DNA of 52,500 bases, taken from assembly GCA_963575745.1 (NCBI GenBank), contig CAUYUJ010015707.1, positions 190,831 to 243,330 of the forward strand, given 5' to 3'. A program made the translations under genes and the position numbers. This document shows, piece after piece, positions 9,826 through 20,198 of this stretch (its first letter is position 1; every line of letters starts with the position of its first letter). This DNA is from Prorocentrum cordatum (Eukaryota > Sar > Dinophyceae > Prorocentrales > Prorocentraceae). The notes beneath the pieces were generated by a model. It was not told the DNA's origin, made no database searches, and saw only the letters and a program-made list of their open reading frames with translations.

Positions 9826-10025
9826 GGCGCAATCAATGTGGTGCAATCAACGTGGTGCAATACATTTGGTGCACTGTAAATGTGGTGCGGAATATATGTT
9901 GTGCCACATGCTGTGCCAATCTAGTCCATGTGGTGCAACCGGTATGGTGCAACATATGCTGTGCAATCTACGCCGTGCGCAATTCATACGCTGTGCAAGC
10001 TACGTGGAGCAATCTACGCGACGGG
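9826..10025 (+). repeat. Degenerate short tandem repeat, GTGGTGCAA units
   Basis: About ten diverged units of 15-22 bases built on GTGGTGCAATC/CTGTGCAA, for example AATGTGGTGCAATCAACGTG. No coding signal. Confidence 0.75.
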
Positions 10026-10509
10026 GCGGCGACGGCAACAACGTAGCCGCCAGACCGGCCCCCAGGCCCAGACCACGGTCGGCCACGAGGCGGCGACGGG
10101 GCGGCGACGGCGACCGCGTAGCCGCCCAGACCGACCCCCACGCCCAGCTCCCTACTCCAGAAGCAAGGACCCCCCTCGGGAGCGGCCAAGAGGGGGGTGT
10201 CCAAGAGGGGGGGGGTGCAAATCATGACCGGCGGCATGTGCGCGGCCCAGCGGGGGGACCTGGGACGTAATGAAATAAGAAGAGGCGCCATGAAATCTGG
10301 GGAAATATCATGACCCCCGCCATGATATCCACCCCCCCCTAGTCATCACCCCCCTCTTTTCCGCCCCCGACCCCCCCAAGTGCAGGCACTGCCCGGGGAA
10401 GCAGGAGCAGCGGCCCAGACGCGGCAGCACGACGAGGCGCAGACCCCGGAGGAGTGAGCAGGAGCAGGCGTGGAGCGCGGGACGACGAGGGGCGGGGCGA
10501 GGGGGAGCC
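10026..10509. other. GC-rich spacer, no gene recognised
   Basis: Contains two partial repeats around CGGGGCGGCGACGGC (10020 and 10095) and runs of G or C. Nothing else can be supported. Confidence 0.5.
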
Positions 10510-10640
10510 TGGTCTTTTGAATTCACAGAACTGGTTCTTGAATTCAAAAACCTATTTTTTGAATTCAAAAAAACCTGGTTTCTGCATTCAAAAGCTGGCT
10601 TATTGAATTCAAAAACTTATTTTTTGAATTCAAAAACGAG
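10510..10640. repeat. GAATTCAAAA short-repeat cluster
   Basis: Six copies of (T)GAATTCAAAA or its near variants within 130 bases, in both palindromic and direct arrangement, with A/T runs. It is an AT-rich island in GC-rich DNA. Confidence 0.8.
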
Positions 10641-10849
10641 GCGGGGCACCGATCGGCGGCGAGTCCGGGGGGGCAGGCTGGAAACCGACCATCCCTGCAT
10701 GCCCAGTTAGGCCCACGTAAGACGTAAGCCAGCGCAAGAATTCGGCGGCGAGCGAGGGGAGGAGGAGGAAGAGGAGGAGGAGGAGGAGAACGATGAGGAG
10801 GACGAAGAGGAGAAGGGGGAGGAGGATGAGGAGGAGGACGACGAGGAGG

Positions 10850-11035
10850 AAGAGGGGGGGAGAGGCAAGTAGAGAGAAGAGGTGCGCCTTCTCAGAAGGC
10901 TTGGCAGCCCCCCAGCCTTCCGAGCAGCTTCTTGCTTGAGCTCCCCCCGGCGGCACATGCAACGAGCTCCTCAGAGGGCGCGCGGGCCTCTGAGGAGTCC
11001 CGCCGCCTTCTGAGGAGAACTTTCCCCCCCCCGGG
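10850..11035. mobile_element. Introner-like element, AAGTGAG/CTTCTGAG family, diverged copy
   Basis: Bordered by GAGGGGGGAGAGGCAAG and AACTTTCCCCCCCC, with internal CCTTCTCAGAAGG and CCTCTGAGGAG palindromes. It resembles 601-776. No flanking exon pair is identified here. Confidence 0.45.
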
Positions 11036-11049
11036 CGCGCCGCCCGGGT

Positions 11050-11170
11050 GGGCTGGTTTTCCACCACCACCACCAGAAGTAGGAGGGGGAGGGGGTCCTC
11101 CTCCTCCTCCTCCTCCTCCTCCTCCTCCTCCTCCTCCTCCTCCTGCTCCTCCTCCTCCAATTCGTCCTCC
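11050..11170. repeat. CCACCACC arm plus TCC array
   Basis: GGTTTTCCACCACCACCACC followed by AGGAGGGGGAGGGGGTCCTCC and (TCC)n. This matches the left arm of the element at 17614-17920. The right arm is not seen. Confidence 0.6.
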
Positions 11171-11455
11171 TCATATCGGTCCAAATTGGTCCCTGGGCCC
11201 CTCCCTGGGGTCTATCCGGCGCGCGGCTTCTCACCCCGGAGCAGATCTCCGGGGCCCTGGGGCCCGAGACCGGCCCCCAGAGGCCGCAAACTGCGAGGAA
11301 CGGCACCGGACCTCGAGGCTCGAGGCTCGAACCGCGCTCGCCGCCGAAGCGGCGCAGGCCGAAGGGAGCACGGCGAGGACGAGGGGGAGCGGCCAGGCAC
11401 GGGGCAGCGGTGGGCCACACCGAGACAGGGAGTGGCCGGCGCTTCGGCGAGAACG
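11171..11455. other. GC-rich unique spacer
   Basis: Between two repeat arrays. No exon with convincing splice sites or family resemblance was seen. Confidence 0.4.
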
Positions 11456-11851
<396 letters not shown>

Positions 11852-11929
11852 GCAGCCCACCGCGCGGCACGCGGCCCTGGGCCGTGCACGCGCGCCGGCC
11901 CTGGCCAGTCCCAGGAGCCCAGGGTCGGG

Positions 11930-12140
11930 CGTGGCCGAAGGGGCCCCCTGGCGCAAGGTGCCCCCCGGTTGTCGCCCCATTGGGGAGCCTCTGGCCCCCT
12001 GGGCCTCGAGAGGGGTGCTCTGGAAGCCCAGGGTCGGACTTGGCCGAAGGCGCCCCCTGGAACAAGGTGCCCCCAGCTTGTCGCCCCATTGGGGAGCCTC
12101 TGGCCCCCTGGGCCTCGTGAGGGGTGCTCCGGAAGCCTTG
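11930..12140. repeat. Direct repeat of about 105 bp, two copies
   Basis: The unit spans TGGCCGAAGG, CGCCCCCTGG, AAGGTGCCCCC, TTGTCGCCCCATTGGGGAGC and CTCTGGCCCCCTGGGCCTCG. It starts near 11933 and again near 12040, each copy ending before AGGGGTGCTC. Confidence 0.8.
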
Positions 12141-12407
12141 GGGGCCTCGTCGGGCATCCTGGGGGCACCCTGGGCCAGGGGCACCTCTAGCAGCACCCGA
12201 CAGGATCGGTGCGTAAACACCCATGGGTCGGGAGAAGTGGGAGCTTCGGAAGAACGCACTGGCACAGTGGGGGCGCACATCAAGAAACCACATGCTTTCT
12301 GTCAGGGCATCCTGGGTGTCTTCGCTCCGCGCGCTGCGCGGTGACTTCCCGCAGCCGTTGAAGAAGCTGCTGCGTTCAGGGAGGGAGAGAGCAAAGGAGG
12401 GAATAGG

Positions 12408-12595
12408 GAGGAGGAGGAGGAGGAGGAGGAGGAGGTGGAGGAGGAGGAGGAGGAGGAGGAGGGCAGGAGGAGGAGGAGGGGGAGGAGGAGGAGGAGGAGG
12501 AGGAGGAGGAGGAGGAGGAGGAGGAGGAGGAGAGGGGGGAGGAGGAGGAGGAGGAGGAGGAGGAGGAGGAGGAGGACGAGGAGGAGGCCTCAAGA
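12408..12595. repeat. (GGA)n microsatellite
   Basis: Nearly pure GGA for about 190 bases with two short interruptions. Confidence 0.95.
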
Positions 12596-12699
12596 GACTA
12601 CCGAGAAGCCCCCAAGAGGCCCCAAGAGGCCCAAGAAGAGCTCCAAGGGCACTCCAGGCACGACCCCAAAAGGGTGAAACCAATGATTCCCCTTAGGTT

Positions 12700-13820
12700 G
12701 TTTGATATTTTCCGTCATCGTCGTCCCGCTTCAGGGTCGGCGGCACCGTCCGTAAGGCCTTCGCAATAAGATTGAGTTTCCGCCCGCCCCCTAGATAGGA
12801 AGGATGATGGAAAACTGCTCGACCCTTGAAGTAGGAAGGCGCCTAAGCAGCAGATTTGACCTGGGAGCTCAAATAATTTAGCTTCGAGCGATCCCCACTA
12901 AAACCTTCTGCGTTTGTTCCCGAATATGGTATTGCTTGTTAATGTGGCCAGCCAGAGCTCGGCACACATGTCGCGTTTGAAAAGACGCCGTTACTCGTGC
13001 AGTGCTGCTGGAATCTACTCGTTCACGTTATGTTCGGTATGTTATGTTCTCTTCAAATGTGGTTGATTCCTGTGATTGTTATATGTCATGGTATGGCATG
13101 CTATGTGATGCTGGGGTAAGTTATGGTCTGTCCAGTCATGAAAAGATACGACACGCTCTGTGCGGGTATGTTCGGCTGTGATATGTTCTGAAATGTTCAG
13201 TATGGTATGGTGCGCTCTGTCTTGCCAGGATATTCCTAGTCAAGTACGCTGGACTGGTTTATGTTGTACTGTATCCGTTGCCGTAGTGGTAGCAGTGTAA
13301 TAACCTTACGCTGCGTTATGTCGTGATGTGGTATATATGATGTTAGCAGAGCTATGTCACAGTATGGTGTGCGATGGTATGGTATGATATGATGTGGCAT
13401 GTGCTTTGATATGATATCAATTGCCATGCATGTTACGTGGTGGTATGACATGCTGTGTGATGTTGCGTAGGGTGAATAATGGTCAATATACTGTGTTATG
13501 GACTGCATGCTAGATCTAGAAAGGTATGGAATAATCGGTCCTGGTATGTTAGATGCGTTGCAGTAGTGGTAGCGAGTATATGATGTATTTGCATGTGTTT
13601 ATGCTAGCGTATGCTACAACATGCTAGATTCCGCTATGCTCTCATGACATGATGTCGTATGTGATGATGTGGTGTGTCATATGATATGCAATGTGATGAT
13701 ATGATATCGTATGTGATGGCATCTTGTATTTGGTATGACATTGTCATATGCTCTAGTGTGTCATCGTAGATGTGTTACGATACATGTGTGCTGTGTTTGC
13801 TGTGTGTTCGTGATGTCGAG
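12700..13820. repeat. TATG/ATGTG-rich low-complexity region
   Basis: A sharp drop in GC. From about 13000 it is built of TATGGTATG, ATGATATGATATCG and GATGTGGTGTG words with no fixed period. No gene, promoter or RNA is recognised. It looks like an eroded tetranucleotide or pentanucleotide satellite. Confidence 0.65.
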
Positions 13821-13894
13821 TCCTCATGCCTCTTTGCTTATGCGTCGTGACCCCTGGACGGCGTGACGCCGTGACGCCTCCCCCTCGGATCTGT

Positions 13895-14030
13895 CTGGTA
13901 TGCAGGGTGTCGTCAGTATTCGAGGACGCGAGGCGGGATACTCAGGGACTCCGGGGATCCTGCGGGGTCTTGCGACCGCGGTATGGTGTCGTCATTTGTC
14001 GAGGTCGCGAGGCGAGATAACCGCGCTAAG
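13895..14030. repeat. Degenerate direct repeat
   Basis: GGTATGCAGGGTGTCGTCAG with TTCGAGGACGCGAGGCGGGA is repeated about 85 bases later as GGTATGGTGTCGTCATTTGT with CGAGGTCGCGAGGCGAGA. Confidence 0.6.
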
Positions 14031-14189
14031 TCTTGAGAACCCCCCCGCAATAGGTGGTAACTAATTATTTTTGCGGCGACCATATTGAAGGACTGGGGTC
14101 CCACCCAATGGTGCCCAACTATATTTTGTTTCCGGGGCACACGCCGCGCAATAACGACGACGACTGCTACGTCTACGACAACCACGACG

Positions 14190-14262
14190 GAGCGGAGGAG
14201 GAGGAGGAGGAGGAGGAGAAGGAGGAGGAGGAGGGGGTGAGGGGGGAGGAGGAGGAAAAGGT
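14190..14262. repeat. GGA tract
   Basis: Short GGA array. The flanking 14300-15096 segment holds no supported exon and includes a further GGA/GGGA-rich stretch at 14660-14840. Confidence 0.7.
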
Positions 14263-15096
14263 TTTAGGACCAGTCCTATTCACCGCCGAGTGAAAAGGGG
14301 GGGAATCAAAACTAAAGACCTCCTGAGTTTTTTCCGGGATTCTTGGGATTCTTGGGGGCCTGGCGACCGCGGTGTGCAGGGTGGGCCCACGGGAGCTCTT
14401 CTTCTGAAAATCTGACAGCGCCGATCTGCCGGGCGGAGAGAAACAGAACATGCCTTCAGCGAGCGAGGAACAGCGGGGAAAGAGTCCTTCTGCTGCGGCG
14501 GACTGCCAGCTGGGCTGCAAGAGGGACGCAGAGGCGGGCCGGAAAGGAAGCGGCCGGGAGCCGAGGAGGCCCCGGAGGTGGCCACAGGGCCAAGCAGCCC
14601 CCACAAGCCCAGAAGCCGAGCCCCCGCCCCGACGCCAGCGTCGAGCCGAGCCCAGCAAGGAGTGGCGGGGGAACATGGAAGGGAAGGAGCGAGGGAGGGC
14701 AGGGAGCGGGAGGGAAGCAGGAGGAGGGGGATGACGAGGCGCAGGAGCAGCACCAGGATGAGGAGCGGCCGGAGGAGGACGAGTGGAGGGGGGAATGACA
14801 GGAACGAGGGGGAGGAGCGGGGAGGGGGAGGAGCGAAAGCAGCAGCAGGCTGGAGCGTGGCACGTGATTTGGAGCAGGGGGACGCCCAGGAGGGCAACTG
14901 AACCTTGAGGCTCGCCGCCCGAGCTGTCGAAAGTCGGCTCGGCGGAAGGCCGTCCCGCGGCGTGGCTCGGCTTGGCCGGAGCGATTCTGGTCTACCTAGG
15001 TCAAGCACAGGGCGGGCACAAAATCTTGAATCCGAGCGCGCCACCTGTGAAACACGCAAACAACAACAACGAGCACAAAAAACACCATGGATAGCG

Positions 15097-16572
15097 TCAA
15101 CCGTAGTCGCCACGGTCTATCGAATAAGCTTTGTGCATGTATTTCTTGATGTCCAAATAAACGCTATCTATCACCTGCACCTCCACTATCATGGAAATCG
15201 GCATCGTAAACTCGCCACCCTTCTTCTTGCGCGCGGTGAACCTCCCCAAGACTTTCACGTCCCGGTACCCGCCCGTGGTCTCGTCTGCGCCGGCGTGGTG
15301 CGTGTTCTTGATCCGCCAGACGTCGAACCGACCGTGCGCTGAGAGCTTGTTGAGCCTGGGAGGGAGAAGGGGACCCAGGTATCCGACGATCAGAGTTATC
15401 TTTTAATCCTGGCGATGCTCCTCGATTTCGGCCTTCGGGGGCCGCTCCCGGGCCCCAGGACCATGAAACACGGATCCGGAACGAAAACCTGACCCCCGAG
15501 GAAGCGGTCGAGACTTCTGGAGCCGCGGACTGAAAAATGCAAGGCACCGGATGTCTTGGAGCCAAAAGGTAGCGATCCCGCGACCCCCCAGACCTCGGTG
15601 CGTTCTGGCCAGAATTCCGGGACGCATGCAGCCGCGGCGACGAGGGCCTCCCTGGAGGCTCATAAATGGGCGAAAGCGAGGCCAGGGTCAAGAGCGGCAT
15701 CAGGACAGCAGGCAGGTTCGTGTCGTGCCGCCCCTGGCGCTGATTCTGACACCACGGGGATCGTTCAGCCTTGAACGATCGGCCGTTTCCGAAACGTCAG
15801 ACGGTGCCTGTTTAGGAGGCTTGGACACGAGCACCAACACCAGCAACGGGAGCTTGCCTCCACCGAGGGAAGGTGGTCCTGGACTTCGGTGTTGGCGGTA
15901 ACTTCTGGGTCACCTGGGAAGCCCAAATTTTACCACCATCACCGAGATCGGGATCATCTTCCCTCGGTGGAGTCTCACCACCGATGTATCGGTGCTGGTG
16001 TCAACCTCTGGGCCTCTGACTTTTCCTCCTCCGAGAGCCGCTGCAGCTGCTCGACGGTGTCGATCATGGCCTCCGCGCCGTTGGCCTCCACAGAGCCGCG
16101 CACCGCGTCGCCCAGGGCGAAGTAGGAGCAGCGGAGCCCGGGGTCCTCGGCCGTGGCGAGCTCGTCCGCCAGCCGCGGCTCGTCGCCCAGCAGCTTCGCG
16201 AAGATGCGGGCCAGCTTCTTGACCGGCGCCGCCTTGAAGCGCTGCCCGAAGTGCTCCTCTCGAGGAGGACAAAGCGGCATAGACATAAACTTTCGGAGGT
16301 CCGCGCGGAGCTTTTGGATCTGCGCTGGGCCCCACTGGCGCGCTCCGCGCGCCAGCGACGGGGGTCCAACGCCGATCCCAGAAAATGCGCGCGGACCTGC
16401 GAAAATAAAAGCTTTTGAAGATTTGTCTTACTAGACTCCTTCATGAAGGCGGTGAAGTGCGGGTCGACGATGGCGGCGTACCCGGTCAGGACGTGCGCCG
16501 CGACCCTGGCGTAGAGGGCGTTGTCGTTGAGCAGCGCGTGGTCGCGGAGGAAATTCGCCAGCGTGCCGGGGC
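15097..16572 (-). CDS. Protein with RelA/SpoT-like nucleotidyltransferase-fold C-terminus, three exons
   Basis: Exons 16572-16432, 16258-16006 and 15355-15097 join in consistent phase, with acceptors CTCAG, CGAG and CCCAG and GT donors (GTAAG, GTTGAC). The last exon ends with an in-frame TGA at 15099-15097. The joined product reads about 216 residues: an alpha-helical part (ANFLRDHALLNDNALYARVA), then ALGDAVRGSVEANGAEAMID, FDVWRIKNTHHAGAD, TTGGYRDVKV and MIVEVQVIDSVYLDIKKY. The order D..R.S, V.RIKN, GYRD and VEVQ matches the RelA/SpoT-like synthetase-fold domains found in many algal proteins. Whether it makes (p)ppGpp is unknown, and the usual catalytic surroundings are not clear. Both introns hold inverted-repeat elements. 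Upstream exons are missing; 17084-17031 could be one. Confidence 0.7.
15820..16005. mobile_element. Inverted-repeat element at the 5' end of an intron
   Basis: On the minus strand the intron starts GTTGACACCAGCACCGATAC. About 180 bases later the inverse GGTGCTCGTGTCCAAG appears. A second nested stem pairs CTCCACCGAGGGAAG with CTTCCCTCGGTGGAG. The element begins exactly at the donor of the RelA-like gene's second intron. Confidence 0.55.
16291..16404. mobile_element. Introner-like element, family 1, copy b
   Basis: TTTCGGAGGTCCGCGCGGAG at the left and GCGCGCGGACCTGCGAAA at the right, with an inner CTGGCGCGCTCCGCGCGCCA hairpin. It fills most of the 173-base GT-AG intron 16431-16259 of the RelA-like gene. 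Confidence 0.8.
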
Positions 16573-16679
16573 CTGAGCATCGGCTAACCGATTCGATTCC
16601 CCACTGACATAGCCTCGGCCCAACAGACGGGGATGTGTGCTGTTCCCTTCGGCCTATCGGCGTGAGTGGCAGAGCGTTT

Positions 16680-16965
16680 CATCTTCCCCTCCTCCCTCCC
16701 CCCTCCCTCCCTCCCTTCCCTCCTCCCCCTTCCCTCCTCCCTCCCGCCTCCCTCCTCCGCCTCCTCCTCCTCCTCCTCCCTCCTCCCTCTCCCCTCCTCC
16801 TCCCTCCTCCTCCTCCTCCCTCCTCCTCCTCCTCCTCCTCCTCGTTCGCGCAGGATCGGGCCAGGAGGCCAGGACTGCGCTAGCCACCCTTCTTTTCTTT
16901 CCTCTTCCCTCCTCCTCCTCCTCCTCTCCTCCTCCTCCTCCTCCTCCTCCTCCTTCTCCTCCAAC
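16680..16965. repeat. CCT/CCCT microsatellite tract
   Basis: Pyrimidine-only run broken by GTTCGCGCAGGATCGGGCCA near 16846. It ends in TCCAACTTGTGGTGGCGGTG, the right arm of the CCACCACC element family. Confidence 0.85.
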
Positions 16966-17030
16966 TTGTGGTGGCGGTGGTGGAAAACAGGCCCAACAAG
17001 TGCTTTGGGACGATGCCGAGAGCCTGTGAC

Positions 17031-17084
17031 CAGGCCCAGCTTGCGGAGGCAGAGGTGGGCGGCGTCCAGCCGCTCCACGCAGCC
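17031..17084 (-). CDS. Possible 18-codon exon
   Basis: Reads GCVERLDAAHLCLRKLGL between CCCGAG and a GT donor, in phase 0. It is amphipathic and protein-like but has no family assignment. It could be an upstream exon of the RelA-like gene, although the phase of the exon at 16572 requires another exon between them. Confidence 0.3.
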
Positions 17085-17197
17085 CTCGGGCAGGCGCGAT
17101 CGGCGCCGAGCCGACGCGGCGGGCTCGTGCCGTGTCGGTCCCGGCGCTGGCTTCGGGCACCGAGCGGGATCGTTCAACCTGGAAGAACCATTTCTCT

Positions 17198-17393
17198 GAG
17201 TATCGCTCATCCGATCCCCATCCCCAGCGGCGTGGCCTGGGCCCCGCTGGCCGATGTACCCCCCCAGATGGGAGTACAGGCCGTCCCCTCCGGGTTTCGA
17301 GGAGTGTATCCCCAACTGGGGTGGCAAGTTGGTGGGGGTCTCGAAGGGGACGAGGCTGGGGATGGGGGGTCGGCGCATCGGTGCTGCTCCTCC
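17198..17393. mobile_element. MITE-like element, GATCCCCATCCCC family, copy 2
   Basis: Shares nearly the whole body with 8181-8362, including CCCAGCGGCGTGGCCTGGGC, GGTTTCGAGGAGTGTAT and GGTCTCGAAGGGGA. The left end is TATCGCTCATCCGATCCCCA; the right end is more diverged. Confidence 0.75.
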
Positions 17394-17613
17394 TTCGCCA
17401 GATGCTTCCATCGCGGCCGATGCTGCGCCGCTGCGGCGTTCCGCCCTGCACGCCCGCGGCGGGCTCTCGCCGCCGCGCCGGCACGGCACGAGCCTGCCGC
17501 GCATCGCGTCGGACGGCAGGAGCGCGTCGGCACGGACCCGGCCTCGAATCGAACCGCCCGCCCGAGGGAGCTCCACCGCGCCACGCGGGCATCGGGGCGC
17601 ATCGGATCGTCCG

Positions 17614-17920
17614 GTGGGCCTGTTTTCCACCACCACCACCATGAGTTGGAGGGGGACGGGGTCCTCCTCCTCCTCCTCCTCCTCCTCCTCCCCCTCCTCC
17701 TCCTCCTCTCCTCCTCCTCCTCCTCCTCCTCCTCTCCTATTCCTCCTCCTCCTCTCCTCCTCCTCCTCCTCCTCCATCCTCCTCCTCCTCCCTCCTCCTC
17801 CTCCCTCCTCCTCCTCCTCCTCCTCCCTCCTCCTCCTCCTCCTCCTCCTCCTCTTCCTCCTCCTCATCCTCCACCTTCCCTCCAATTTATGGTGGTGGTG
17901 GTGGAGAACGGGCCCATCAT
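17614..17920. mobile_element. CCACCACC-armed element with TCC core
   Basis: Left arm GGGCCTGTTTTCCACCACCA, right arm GGTGGTGGTGGAGAACGGGC: inverse copies of about 28 bases. The core is an array of about 220 bases of TCC. Half copies occur at 11050-11170 and 16966-17000. Confidence 0.65.
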
Positions 17921-18003
17921 CGTCGGAGCATCGGAACCGAACCGGATCGATGACAACTGAAGTGGATATGGCATCGGACCGATCGGATCGACATGGACCC
18001 TGC

Positions 18004-18371
18004 CTTGGGCAAGTCGACCAGCCAGCCCCAGAGCTCCTCGGGGATCGCGTCGCGCTGGTCTAGCCTACCAGTCGTCTTCTTGTTGTGCCGGTCCCACCGC
18101 TCGAAGTAAACGTCGGGCGCCTCTGTGAGCGTCGTCACCTAAATCGGAGCCAGGACGGGGACAGAATCGGACCGGGACAGATCGAGAATCTCTGAGAGCT
18201 GAAGGTTCTGGAGCATGCATCTGGCGCCGCGGCCGTTCCAGAGCGCTCCGGAACCCTTCTAGAGCGTTCCAGGACGCTCTGGGACGACTTCTCCCGGTCC
18301 TGGCCCCGCCCGATCACCTTCTCCAGCTTCGACTGCCTCTCGTCGAGGGCCTTCTCCAGCTCGCCCAGGAC
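18004..18371 (-). CDS. Unrecognised gene, two in-phase exons
   Basis: Exon 18371-18318 (18 codons, VLGELEKALDERQSKLEK, after CTGCAG, GT donor) joins in phase 0 to exon 18138-18004 (45 codons, after TTTAG, GC donor). The second exon reads VTTLTEAPDVYFERWDRHNK and IPEELWGWLVDLPK. The first is a short coiled-coil-like helix. The DRHNKKTTGRLD stretch vaguely recalls an EF-hand loop but lacks the Asp-x-Asp-x-Asp-Gly pattern, so I do not assign it. Product unknown. Confidence 0.55.
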
Positions 18372-18437
18372 CTGCAGTGCGAGGCGGGAATTTATCCATA
18401 TCCATCGCCTGGGAACCGACGTCCTGGTGCCCCAGCG

Positions 18438-18497
18438 GGCGGTGGATACGGATATTTGTTGGACCCCGGGGGCCCGAATATATCCGTATCCACCGCC
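18438..18497. repeat. Perfect-stem hairpin
   Basis: GGCGGTGGATACGGATAT pairs with ATATCCGTATCCACCGCC across a loop of about 22 bases containing CCCCGGGGG. A third, imperfect copy of the right arm lies at 18392-18413. It lies upstream of the 18371 exon, probably in its intron. Confidence 0.75.
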
Positions 18498-18559
18498 TGC
18501 CGAGGTCCCCGAAAATTGATCCTCTCGGCGGTACCGGACTGAAAAAAAACGCGCCTAGA

Positions 18560-19046
18560 CGGCGCATCGGCAAACAATCGTACTAAATAAGAGGCCACGA
18601 CAAATATAAAAATATGCAAATTCAGTGCACGCGCGCCAGAACACGGCCACTGAATTGAGCAGTGGTGGGCGGCGGTCGGAAATACATCAGCGCGATACTA
18701 TGCAAGAGGGGGGACAGGAGGGAGAGGAAGGAGGGAAAAGGAGGACAAGGACAAGGGGAGGAACACAATAAGTACACAGATTTGCAAGACCGTGCAACGG
18801 CACCTTCCCAAGATGCGGGAGGGCCTCGAACAGTAGGCTACGCAGGCTATCTGGACAATCTCATGCTGGGCTCAGAGCACACGCATGCATGTAATACGTC
18901 CACTCCAGGCGGGGGCGTCCTTGCTGCCGTGATATGTTCCATCTTCTTGGCAAGAAGTTGCGCGCTTGCCCTTCTTCTAAGACCATTTCCCTGGGAAGTG
19001 CGCCGGGCCGATCACAAGCCAATTTCCTATTATAAATATGAACAGG
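18560..19046. other. AT-richer flank, possible remainder of copia LTR
   Basis: No gene. Since the alignable LTR block ends at 19047, the rest of the 3' LTR (perhaps to about 18880) may be too diverged to align by eye. Confidence 0.4.
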
Positions 19047-19250
19047 TATCACAATATCCCTCCCACCAAGCACTTGACGCAAGCACAAAATAAGACAAAT
19101 ATGATCCATATATTTCCGTGTGCAAAGCAGTCGTGAATAGGTGCGCCCACCCTCCCGCCCAGCTCGTGAGCCATAACAGCCACGGGCGAGGAGGGAAAGA
19201 TCATTCATTATCACCCTCAATATCACATCCTTGCCTACCTGATTTTCACA
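19047..19250 (-). repeat. Copia 3' LTR, aligned core
   Basis: Shares CCCTCCCACCAAGCACTTGA, CACCCTCCCGCCCAGCTCGT, GAGCCATAACAGCCAC and CCTTGCCTACCTGATTTTCA with 27835-28035. On the minus strand both start TGTGAAAATCAGG. The outer limit is not resolved. Confidence 0.8.
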
Positions 19251-19880
19251 CAGGACAAAGAAACGTTGCTAAAGAATGCGTGGCCAATTGTGAAACAAGC
19301 CTCCAGAATATTCATGAATATGCTTGTCGGCTCAAACGGTCGAAAGCTGCCCGTACACCAAACAAAAAATCAAGATATCAAATCAAATCTTGAACAATAA
19401 GTACCACGATATCCAAATCAAATCTTCACCCACAAAGGTCACGATATCCCATCAACTCTTCAGCAACAAAATATCACGATGCCAAATCAAATCTCGGTAC
19501 AAACATCATCCCTTCACTTGAGAAGGTGCGCGCATAATCTCCTCAACCAACCAGCGTAAACACAAAGTTGAGAGTGACTCGCAGCGCACCTGAGCTAATT
19601 TGATGATGCTGTAGGCGATGTAGGTCTTGATACTCGGATCAAGATTGTAACTCCTGCTCTAGTCTGCGCCCAGCTTCAGACAACGGCCGAAGCAATTGGC
19701 GTAGCGTTTGTCCTTCCTGTATATTTCTAGGAAGCTACTACCCTCGCACTTGCCATTCTTGATGCGCATCGGTCCCAACGTAGCCAACCACTCCCTCCCT
19801 CAGGAGAGCACTATCCCCCAGGTAGATCTGCCCATCCTCTGTGATCTCGTCGGGGTACGTCTACACCTCAGGCTTAGCCT
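19251..19880. repeat. AT-rich tail of the copia element with ATATCAAATCAAATCTT repeats
   Basis: Between RNase H/TM coding and the 3' LTR. From 19368 to 19500 there are four or five loose copies of a repeat of about 35 bases around CACGATATCCAAATCAAATC. No gene. Confidence 0.65.
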
Positions 19881-20198
19881 TCAGGCGTAATGTAGCTGTC
19901 TTGAGTTTTGCCTGCTTGGGCACCTCCGCCCTGAAAAGTTGTCGCTGCTTGAACTGTCCACCTCCGTCGATGCCACGCCGAAGTCCTCGTCGTCGCTCTG
20001 CTTAGGCTGCATTCTGTAGATAAACATGATAATTCCCGCAATGGCAGAGACTAACGCCACGACCGTCGGAGACATCGAAAGGAAAACACCATGCACTGCA
20101 GGTGCACTGAATTCAAACAAAACTGCATCTTGGTCAGGTATCAGGATGGATGGTTCGCTGCGCGCCACTCCTTTCCATTGGGTACTTGCCCGTCGCAT
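19881..20198 (-). CDS. Copia C-terminal tail with membrane segment
   Basis: A frame overlapping the end of RNase H reads MSPTVVALVSAIAGIIMFIY, a hydrophobic helix, followed by an acidic serine-rich tail. It probably belongs to the element's polyprotein after a frameshift. Function unknown. Confidence 0.45.
   Translation of the reverse strand: MRRASTQWKGVARSEPSILIPDQDAVLFEFSAPAVHGVFLSMSPTVVALVSAIAGIIMFIYRMQPKQSDDEDFGVASTEVDSSSSDNFSGRRCPSRQNSRQLHYA

Noticed and set aside
9826-10025. CRISPR-like array
   Set aside because: Units drift in length and sequence, there are no constant repeats with unique spacers, and the context is eukaryotic.
16584-17960. 433- and 330-codon frames
   Set aside because: Mostly Glu/Arg or Pro/Leu runs from TCC arrays. 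Only the small LPEGCVERLDAAHLCLRK piece looks protein-like and is listed separately.
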